Part shown: positions 16,260-22,375 of the stretch, piece by piece
Numbering within the stretch: position 1 is the stretch's first letter
Layout of the letters: each line of letters starts with the position of its first letter
From: UMGS1279 sp045540715
GTDB lineage: Bacteria; Bacillota; Clostridia; Oscillospirales; Acutalibacteraceae
Direction: 5' to 3'
Length of the DNA: 64,000 nucleotides
NCBI GenBank assembly: GCA_045540715.1
Contig: JAZQHT010000015.1
Location: 1 to 64,000, forward strand
Translations under genes and position numbers: made by a program
Notes under the pieces: generated by a model
Database searches by the model: none
What the model was told of the DNA's origin: nothing
The model's input: only the letters and a program-made list of their open reading frames with translations

Positions 16260-17468
16260 ATGAAAGGCAATAACATTGGAGCAACCATTAAAGCATTACG
16301 AAAAACAAAGGGCCTTACTCAACAAGAGCTTGGCGAAATGTTAAACGTTAGCGATAAAACCATTTCTAAGTGGGAATCTTCGGGCGGTTATCCCGAAATT
16401 ACACAATTTCCAAATCTTGCAAAGGTTTTTGGGGTGTCTATAGATTATCTTTTTTCGGGCGAACGCAAAGGCATTACAGTTTGCGGCAATATAATTATAG
16501 ACCTTGTTAAAAATTTAGACTGTTATCCTCGTCAAGGTATGATGGCCTACGTTGAATCGGTTGAAAAGGCGGTTGGCGGTTGCGTTTCTAATACGGCAAT
16601 AGACCTTATAAAGTTAGATGCCACCCTGCCGGTTTCTGCAGTTGCCCGCGTTGGTAACGATGAAAACGGCCGTTTCGTAACCAACATATTAAAAAACCAC
16701 GGTATTGATATAAGCCAAATTTCATATTCTTCTACTGCCCCCACCTCTTTTTCCGACGTTATGAGTGTTTCTGGTGGAGAGCGCACCTTTTTTCATGCTA
16801 AAGGCGCAAACGCAGAGCTTGATCCCGACGATATTGATTTAAAAGCACTTAACTGCAGCATTTTGCACGCAGGGTATTTATTAATTTTAGAGCAATTTGA
16901 TAAAGAAGACGAGGTATATGGCACGCGCATGGCGCGTTTTTTACACCGCGCACAAAACGAGGGCATTAAAACCTCAATTGATATTGTTAGTGATACTTTG
17001 GGTAATTACAACAAGATTGTAGTGCCTGCTTTAAAATATTGCAATTACGTTATTGTTAACGAAATTGAAGCCACCGCAGTTTATAAACTCAACCCAAGAA
17101 AACCAAACGGCGAGCTAGATATAGATTCTGTTAAAAAAGCAATGCTTAATATGAAAAATGACGGCGTTAAAGACAAGGTAATTGTGCACGCAAAAGAAAT
17201 GGGCATTTGTTTAGACGTTAAAAGCGGCAGGTTTACTTTGGTTAACAGTTTAAATATTCCTAAAGAACTAATAAAAGGTAGTGTTGGCGCAGGAGACGCT
17301 TTTTGCGCGGGTGCGCTTTACGGTATTTATAACGAATATTCCGATGAAGAAATGTTAACCTTTGCCGCAGGTAGTGCCGCTCAAAGTTTATTTGCCGATA
17401 ATTCTACTGATGGCATGAAAAACAAAACCGAAATTTTAAAACTAATAAAAAAATATAAGAAGGGGTAA
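16260..17468 (+). CDS. Xre-type HTH domain fused to PfkB-family sugar kinase
   Basis: A 402-residue fusion. Residues about 8-66 are a Cro/C1-type helix-turn-helix (KTKGLTQQELGEMLNVSDKTISKWE, given here as adjoining motifs LTQQELGEML and VSDKTISKWE). Residues about 72-398 are a PfkB (ribokinase-like) kinase: GNIIIDLVK, the GGCVSNTA sugar site, VARVGNDENG, and the ATP-site motif GSVGAGDAF with catalytic Asp346. It probably phosphorylates a sugar or sugar phosphate and regulates transcription in response to it. It lies six bases upstream of a class II aldolase gene, which suggests a kinase-aldolase route for a ketose phosphate. ACGGAGG precedes the ATG. The fusion joint is in frame with normal spacing and no sign of error. 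Confidence 0.9.
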   Translation: MKGNNIGATIKALRKTKGLTQQELGEMLNVSDKTISKWESSGGYPEITQFPNLAKVFGVSIDYLFSGERKGITVCGNIIIDLVKNLDCYPRQGMMAYVESVEKAVGGCVSNTAIDLIKLDATLPVSAVARVGNDENGRFVTNILKNHGIDISQISYSSTAPTSFSDVMSVSGGERTFFHAKGANAELDPDDIDLKALNCSILHAGYLLILEQFDKEDEVYGTRMARFLHRAQNEGIKTSIDIVSDTLGNYNKIVVPALKYCNYVIVNEIEATAVYKLNPRKPNGELDIDSVKKAMLNMKNDGVKDKVIVHAKEMGICLDVKSGRFTLVNSLNIPKELIKGSVGAGDAFCAGALYGIYNEYSDEEMLTFAAGSAAQSLFADNSTDGMKNKTEILKLIKKYKKG

Positions 17469-17474
17469 GAAACA

Positions 17475-18311
17475 ATGTTAGTTAATCTTAACGAAGTATT
17501 AATAAAAGCACAAAAAGAGGGCTATGCAGTAGGACTTTTTAATGCAACCGATAGTGATATGTTAGAGGGCGTTATATCTGCCGCAGAAGAATTAAATTCA
17601 CCCATCATTATTGGCACGGCAGAGGTGCTGCTTCCTTATGGCGAACTTTCTTTAATTGCTCCGGGTATGTTAAATGCCGCAAAAAACGCTAAAGTGCCGG
17701 TTGTTTTGCATTACGACCACGGCTTAACAAAAGAACGCTGCATAGAAGCATTAAACTTAGGCTTTTCAAGCATAATGTTCGACGGCTCGTTAGGTAACGA
17801 AGAAGAAAATATTAATGCCACAAAAGAAATTGTGGAAATTGCACACTCTTTTGGCGCAACCGTTGAAGGCGAAATTGGACACGTTGGAAATGCCGACGAA
17901 AACGATGGCGAAAAAGGTGAAATGTACACCACCCCACAAGAAGCAATAGATTTTATTGCAAAAACAGGGGTTGATGCACTAGCCATTGCCATTGGTACTG
18001 CTCACGGCGCATATACTAAAAAGCCAAAATTAGATATCGAGCGCCTAAAAGAAATTAGAGCTGTAACCAACACCCCGCTTGTTTTACACGGTGGCAGCGG
18101 CCTATCTGACGAAGATTTTAAAAACACCATTAAAAACGGTATTGCAAAGGTTAATATTTTTACCGACCTTTGCGTAGCAGGTGAAAATGCTATGCTAAAA
18201 GCATTAAAAGAGGGTAAAGGTTATTTAGAAATTAGAAATGCAAAAGTAAAAGCAATAAAAGAAGCGGCAAAAAGAAAAATGCTCCTTTTCGGCTCAAACA
18301 ATAAAGCATAA
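17475..18311 (+). CDS. Class II ketose-bisphosphate aldolase
   Basis: A 278-residue zinc-dependent aldolase of the FbaA/GatY/KbaY family, cleaving a ketose 1,6-bisphosphate (fructose or tagatose type) into two triose phosphates. Visible are HYDHG with catalytic Asp81 and zinc ligand His82, the EGEIGHVG loop, LHGGSGL with another zinc histidine, and the phosphate-binding KVNIFTDL. The sequence alone does not settle the sugar stereochemistry. It is co-transcribed with the HTH-kinase six bases upstream and has an AAGGGG site before the ATG. A strong terminator follows. Confidence 0.93.
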   Translation: MLVNLNEVLIKAQKEGYAVGLFNATDSDMLEGVISAAEELNSPIIIGTAEVLLPYGELSLIAPGMLNAAKNAKVPVVLHYDHGLTKERCIEALNLGFSSIMFDGSLGNEEENINATKEIVEIAHSFGATVEGEIGHVGNADENDGEKGEMYTTPQEAIDFIAKTGVDALAIAIGTAHGAYTKKPKLDIERLKEIRAVTNTPLVLHGGSGLSDEDFKNTIKNGIAKVNIFTDLCVAGENAMLKALKEGKGYLEIRNAKVKAIKEAAKRKMLLFGSNNKA

Positions 18312-18313
18312 TT

Positions 18314-18342
18314 AAAGCAGAGTTCATTATGAACTCTGCTTT
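18314..18342. terminator. Terminator after the aldolase gene
   Basis: A 13-bp perfect stem (AAAGCAGAGTTCA / TGAACTCTGCTTT, 3-nt loop) followed by TTT. Its 3' arm plus one base is repeated at 18963-18976. Confidence 0.9.
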
Positions 18343-18416
18343 TTCAAACTTTTGTAATAGGGATTTGTTTGTACACAAAATAGTAGTTTTTTTGCAACAA
18401 AGCGCAAAACCAGATC

Positions 18417-18944
18417 TTATCTTTCTATATTGATTCCATTGATTTTATCTTTTCCCCCATATATATAATCCTCGGTCCAGTTTTGGGAATCAATAATACA
18501 AATATAAAGCAACCCAACATTTTCGCCATTAAAATCATCTTTGACGCATTCTTTTATTGCAATGTGATATTTATTTTCAGTGGTAACTATATCAAATGCA
18601 GATGTAATTTCTTTTTTTCTTTTGCCATCTTCAATTTCATCATCAGTTGCTATCCCACCGTCCATCGCTTCGGTATATGAAACAATATCTCCTTGAATAA
18701 ATTCCACAAGCTCAGTTGCATCATTCTCTAAAGTGCTGTTTTCTTTTTGAATAGCAATAGAAAACATATCTTTGATATGAGAACCATTTTTTGATTTTAC
18801 TGCGGTTACAATTTCAAGGAAGGTAGCATCTGCAATTTCTTCCTCATTTTCACTCATTATTTGTCTTCTTAGGCTACCGGGTGTGCAAGCTGTCATAATC
18901 ATTACCACCATTAACAATAAAATTAATAATTTAGTTGTTTTCAA
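18417..18944 (-). CDS. DUF5104-like lipoprotein
   Basis: A 175-residue lipoprotein with lipobox MTAC (Cys20). The mature part fits the DUF5104 pattern of Clostridial lipoproteins: ADATFLEIVTAVKSKNGSHIKDMFS, cut here into its parts ADATFLEIVTAVKS and IKDMFS, then VEFIQGDIVSYTEA with a Gly-rich turn, and LLYICIIDS near the end. Function is unknown. The start is TTG at 18944, with GAGGGGGC about eight bases upstream. The gene stands between two copies of a 14-bp terminator fragment, which may mark its insertion. Confidence 0.7.
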   Translation of the reverse strand: MKTTKLLILLLMVVMIMTACTPGSLRRQIMSENEEEIADATFLEIVTAVKSKNGSHIKDMFSIAIQKENSTLENDATELVEFIQGDIVSYTEAMDGGIATDDEIEDGKRKKEITSAFDIVTTENKYHIAIKECVKDDFNGENVGLLYICIIDSQNWTEDYIYGGKDKINGINIER

Positions 18945-18962
18945 ATGAGTTGCCCCCTCAAA

Positions 18963-18976
18963 ATGAACTCTGCTTT
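18963..18976 (+). repeat. 14-bp copy of terminator arm (other copy 18329-18342)
   Basis: ATGAACTCTGCTTT occurs here without its pairing arm, upstream of the DUF5104 gene, and again in the terminator at 18329-18342 downstream of it. The two direct copies enclose that one gene. Confidence 0.6.
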
Positions 18977-19005
18977 AATGTTTTTTCTTTGTTAAACGCT
19001 ATCAA

Positions 19006-19179
19006 CTATTTTCTTTTTAGCACGGTCTTAACAGAAAAATAAAGTAAACCCAAATAGCCTAAGAGATTAAAAACATGGTAAATGTAATGAAATGTATCAA
19101 TATGCGTATTTAAGTAGATTATATCAAACAAAATAGAGACAACTATTGAGCCGCCAGAAAGAAATAATAACTTTTTCAT
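19006..19179 (-). CDS. Small two-TM membrane protein (57 aa)
   Basis: Translation of the minus strand from ATG at 19179 gives 57 residues: MKKLLFLSGGSIVVSILFDI forms a first membrane helix, a short His/Tyr-rich loop follows, and FNLLGYLGLLYFSV forms a second, with a basic end (KRK). It is preceded at 29 bp by another small membrane protein gene in the same direction, so it is likely the last gene of the lemA operon. The ribosome binding site is weak (GGTAGTG). No family is recognised. Confidence 0.6.
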   Translation of the reverse strand: MKKLLFLSGGSIVVSILFDIIYLNTHIDTFHYIYHVFNLLGYLGLLYFSVKTVLKRK

Positions 19180-19208
19180 ATTTTCACTACCATTACGTTT
19201 ATTGTAAT

Positions 19209-19379
19209 TTATTTTACCTTTGTTGAGAAGAAAAAGGCGATAATAATTAAAATTGCGGCAGGGGCCATAAGTAATGAGCGGTATAGTCCTTGTACATTAA
19301 AAACTAAACCGATAACCACAGCGGCAACCGCCAAAACACAAGCGAGTATTGTAAGAACTGTAATGGTTTTTTTATTCAT
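19209..19379 (-). CDS. Small two-TM membrane protein (56 aa)
   Basis: A 56-residue protein with two predicted membrane helices (TVLTILACVLAVAAVVIGLV and SLLMAPAAILIIIAFFFS) joined by a short loop. The start at 19379 is chosen because GAGGTG stands ahead; a longer frame upstream only reads through the glycine-rich tail of the neighbouring gene in another phase. The gap to the TPM gene is 16 bp, which places it in the same operon. Function unknown. Confidence 0.7.
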   Translation of the reverse strand: MNKKTITVLTILACVLAVAAVVIGLVFNVQGLYRSLLMAPAAILIIIAFFFSTKVK

Positions 19380-19395
19380 AAATAAACACCTCAAT

Positions 19396-20160
19396 TTAAA
19401 ATCCGCGACTGCTTCCGCCACCGCCGAAGCCACCGCCGCCGCCTCTAAAGCCGCCGCCACCGTGTCCACCGCGACCGCCACGACCAATAGAGTTAATAAT
19501 GCTTCGTGCAACAATATAGGTCATCATATTGCCGCCACCGCCACCGTGCCTGCCTTTGCCAAAAATAATCACAAAAACAACTACGGCAATAATTCCCAGA
19601 ATAGACCCCACAACTTTTATGGGACTTTCTTCGGTTTCTTGTGGGTCATAATCATCAGAAAGCGGTTCACCTAAAACTTCAATTGCCACTTCGTTTACAA
19701 TGGCGTTATAAACCTTGTAGAGCCCTTCAGAAAAATTATCTGCTTTAAAATACTCCATGCCGTAAGCATCTAATATTCTGCCGCATTTAACGTCGGTAAG
19801 AGCGCCTTCAAGTCCGTACCCAACTTCAATTTTAACTTCACGTTCTTCAACAGCTAAAATTAACAGTACGCCGTTGTCTTTTTCTTTTGTGCCAATACCC
19901 CAGTCTCGCGCTAAATTTAGCGCATAGGTGTCAATATCTTTGCCTTCCATATCGTTTACGGTTACGCAAACAACCTGCGCAGTGGTTTGTGCATTAAGAT
20001 TTTCACCTAAAGATTGCATTTCTGCTTGGTGGCTTTTAGAAATAACCCCTGCAAAATCGTTAACAAAAAAATCTCTAGTAGGGCTTAAAGCCGAAGCGCC
20101 AAGCGTTAATAATAAGCAAACCGTAAAGATACAAAAAGCCTTTACAATACCTTTTTTCAT
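19396..20160 (-). CDS. TPM domain membrane protein (YgcG family)
   Basis: A 254-residue protein with a signal peptide (residues 1-25, ending ASA), a TPM domain facing outside (about 30-150: FVNDFAGVISKSHQAEM at the start, DNGVLLILAVEEREVKIEVG split over the core strands, GYGLEGALTD), one membrane helix near 180-200, and a long glycine-rich tail (HGGGGG, GRGGHGGGGFRGGG) to the end. This architecture is the YgcG/TPM family, commonly next to lemA as here (3-bp gap). Its role is unsettled; TPM domains have been linked to membrane protein maintenance. Confidence 0.9.
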   Translation of the reverse strand: MKKGIVKAFCIFTVCLLLTLGASALSPTRDFFVNDFAGVISKSHQAEMQSLGENLNAQTTAQVVCVTVNDMEGKDIDTYALNLARDWGIGTKEKDNGVLLILAVEEREVKIEVGYGLEGALTDVKCGRILDAYGMEYFKADNFSEGLYKVYNAIVNEVAIEVLGEPLSDDYDPQETEESPIKVVGSILGIIAVVVFVIIFGKGRHGGGGGNMMTYIVARSIINSIGRGGRGGHGGGGFRGGGGGFGGGGSSRGF

Positions 20161-20163
20161 TTT

Positions 20164-20736
20164 TTATTCAAAGCTTACGTTAGGAACTTCGTTTGCACCT
20201 TCAGAAGCTTCAAAATATTCAAATTCTGAAAAACCGAACATACCACCAAAAAGATTAGTTGGGAAGCTTCTTAGCTTTTTGTTAAATTCTTTTACAGCGG
20301 CATTATAATCGTTGCGAGCGACTGCAATACGATTTTCTGTGCCTTCAAGTTGGTCTTGTAACGCAATAAAGTTTTCGTTAGCTTTAAGTTCAGGATATTG
20401 TTCAACAATAACAAGCAAACGACTTAAAGCGGCGTCAAGTTCTGCATTAGCAGCAGCTTGTTCTTCAAAACTGCCTGCGTTATTTAATTTACTTCTGGCT
20501 TCTGCAATAGCGGTATATACCCCTTCTTCGTGAGCTGCATAGCCTTTAACAGTATTAACAAGATTAGGAATAAGACTAGCTCTTCTTTCAAGTTGGGTGC
20601 TAATAACGGCTTCTTTTTCTTCAACTTCGCTTCTTAAACCGTTTAAACCGTTATAGGTTGAGATTAAGCTAACAGCTAAAATAAGTAAAACTGTACCAAT
20701 AACGGCCAGCGTAATAATTAATGGTTTATTTTTCAT
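20164..20736 (-). CDS. lemA: LemA family protein
   Basis: A 190-residue protein with one N-terminal membrane helix (LIITLAVIGTVLLILAVS) and a long helical domain bearing the LemA hallmarks: YNGLNGLRSEVEE, RRASLIPNLVNTVKGYA and LKANENFIALQDQLEGTENRI in sequence, and a C-terminal SFPTNLFGGMFGF. It is inserted in the membrane with an N-terminal anchor; the function is unclear. ATG at 20736 is taken as start, with AAGGACGG about 12 bases upstream; a TTG three codons earlier is the alternative. First gene of the four-gene operon. Confidence 0.92.
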   Translation of the reverse strand: MKNKPLIITLAVIGTVLLILAVSLISTYNGLNGLRSEVEEKEAVISTQLERRASLIPNLVNTVKGYAAHEEGVYTAIAEARSKLNNAGSFEEQAAANAELDAALSRLLVIVEQYPELKANENFIALQDQLEGTENRIAVARNDYNAAVKEFNKKLRSFPTNLFGGMFGFSEFEYFEASEGANEVPNVSFE

Positions 20737-20769
20737 AACAAACAACCGTCCTTTTTAAGTTCTAATTTT

Positions 20770-20797
20770 ATTATACCATTTTTAAAAATAAAATCAA
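20770..20797 (-). promoter_or_regulatory. Promoter of the lemA operon
   Basis: On the minus strand TTGATT (20792-20797) and TATAAT (20770-20775) with a 16-bp spacer, 34 bp ahead of lemA. Confidence 0.65.
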
Positions 20798-20837
20798 CTT
20801 TGTAATAATTATTAATATAAATTTAATAGTTTTTAAT

Positions 20838-20866
20838 TTGACAGAACACAAAATTTATGATAATAT
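20838..20866 (+). promoter_or_regulatory. Promoter of the citrate synthase gene
   Basis: Consensus TTGACA (20838-20843) and TAATAT (20861-20866), 17-bp spacer, 46 bp ahead of the start codon. Confidence 0.75.
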
Positions 20867-20912
20867 AACTTAATTAATAATTAAAGTTGGCAGAAAGGCA
20901 GATGAGAAAATT

Positions 20913-22280
20913 ATGCCACACAGAAAGATATTTGATATAACCCCCGAAATTAACAAACTTGGCGAAATTGTTAGAAGCAAAAGCGTTATCGATAACGAAC
21001 TCTTTTTGCAACACGAGGTAAACAGAGGACTTCGCGACCTTAACGGTAACGGTGTTATTACCGGCTTAACAGAGGTTTCGGACGTTTATGCTTTTGATAT
21101 TATAGACGGTGTTAAAACCCCAAAACACGGCGAACTTTTTTATAGAGGTGTTAACGTTGAAGATATAACGGCGGGCTTTATGAACGAAGACCGCTTTGGC
21201 TTTGAAGAGGTTGTTTATTTACTTTTATTTGGTCAATTACCAACCCAAAAAGAGTTGCATAACTTTAAAAAGCTTTTATCAACCTATAGAACAATGCCAA
21301 AAGACTTTGTTAAAGACGTTATTTTAGAAGCACCCAATAGCGATATTATGAATTCGCTGGCTCGTAGTGTTTTAACAATGTATAGTTACGACACCCACGC
21401 TAACGATAATGAAATTGCAAACGTGCTTCGTCAATGCTTGCAATTAATTGCGCTTTTCCCGTCTTTTGCAATTTATGCTTATCACGCATATAATCATTAC
21501 ACCTTAAACAAAAGTTTAATTATTCATAACCCCGATCCCAAGCTTTCAACTGCAGAAAACATTTTGCACATGCTTCGTTTAGACGGTGAATATACTAAAG
21601 CAGAAGCCAAAATTTTAGACCTTGCATTAGTGCTTCACGCTGAACACGGTGGCGGTAATAACTCAACCTTTACAACAAGGGTTGTAACCTCATCGGGTAC
21701 AGATACTTATTCTGCAATTGCAGCGGCTTTATGTTCTTTAAAAGGACCAAGACACGGTGGCGCAAACATTAAGGTTGTTGAAATGATTAACGACCTTAAA
21801 GAAAACGTTTCTGACTGGAACAACGAAGAAGAAATTAAGGGCTATTTAAGAAAACTCTTACATAAAGAGGCGTTTGATAAAGCAGGTCTTATTTACGGTA
21901 TGGGTCACGCAGTTTATTCGCTTTCGGATCCTAGAGCCAATATGTTCAAAAAATTTGTTAGTATTCTTTCTAACGAAAAGGGCAGAACCGAAGAATATGA
22001 GCTTTATAAAAAGGTAGAGCGCCTAGCCCCACAAATTATTGCAGAAGAACGCCATATTTACAAAGGTGTTTCTGCTAATATCGACTTTTACAGCGGCTTT
22101 GTTTACGATATGCTTGATTTACCCAAAGAGCTTTATACACCTATTTTTGCAATCTCTCGTATTGCAGGATGGTCGGCTCACAGGATGGAAGAAATTATCA
22201 ATAACGGTAAAATTATTCGTCCGGCATATATTAATGTTCACGAAGCACTACCCTATATAAAAATGGAAGACAGAAAATAA
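20913..22280 (+). CDS. Citrate (or 2-methylcitrate) synthase
   Basis: A 455-residue enzyme condensing acetyl-CoA (or propionyl-CoA) with oxaloacetate. Key motifs are LHAEHGGGNNSTFT with the catalytic His, GPRHGGAN in the middle, YGMGHAVYSLSDPRA with the second catalytic His, and a C-terminal IFAISRIAGWSAHRMEE containing the CoA/oxaloacetate Arg. The N-terminal extension of about 60 residues before the GELFYRGVNVEDI segment is typical of the Clostridial type. It is monocistronic, with its own promoter and terminator; no other TCA genes are near, so it probably supplies glutamate synthesis. Citrate versus methylcitrate specificity cannot be read from sequence here. Confidence 0.93.
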   Translation: MPHRKIFDITPEINKLGEIVRSKSVIDNELFLQHEVNRGLRDLNGNGVITGLTEVSDVYAFDIIDGVKTPKHGELFYRGVNVEDITAGFMNEDRFGFEEVVYLLLFGQLPTQKELHNFKKLLSTYRTMPKDFVKDVILEAPNSDIMNSLARSVLTMYSYDTHANDNEIANVLRQCLQLIALFPSFAIYAYHAYNHYTLNKSLIIHNPDPKLSTAENILHMLRLDGEYTKAEAKILDLALVLHAEHGGGNNSTFTTRVVTSSGTDTYSAIAAALCSLKGPRHGGANIKVVEMINDLKENVSDWNNEEEIKGYLRKLLHKEAFDKAGLIYGMGHAVYSLSDPRANMFKKFVSILSNEKGRTEEYELYKKVERLAPQIIAEERHIYKGVSANIDFYSGFVYDMLDLPKELYTPIFAISRIAGWSAHRMEEIINNGKIIRPAYINVHEALPYIKMEDRK

Positions 22281-22311
22281 AAAAGGGCGGATGTTATAAC
22301 ATCCGCTTTTT
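22281..22311 (+). terminator. Terminator after citrate synthase
   Basis: A 20-bp perfect palindrome (22287-22306, half-site GCGGATGTTA) flanked by an A tract and followed by TTTTT. Confidence 0.9.
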
Positions 22312-22317
22312 CTATTA

Positions 22318-22346
22318 TTGATTTTTTCTATAATTTGGTATAAAAT
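22318..22346 (+). promoter_or_regulatory. Promoter of the P-type ATPase gene
   Basis: TTGATT (22318-22323) and TAAAAT (22341-22346) with a 17-bp spacer, 30 bp before the ATG. Confidence 0.6.
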
Positions 22347-22375
22347 AATCATATATTGTTTTTTGGAGGAAAACT

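Noticed and set aside
19363..19674. Plus-strand open frame with many Ala/Thr/Ser residues opposite the TPM gene
   Set aside because: It is the complement of the glycine-rich tail coding region, without a ribosome binding site; low-complexity shadow.
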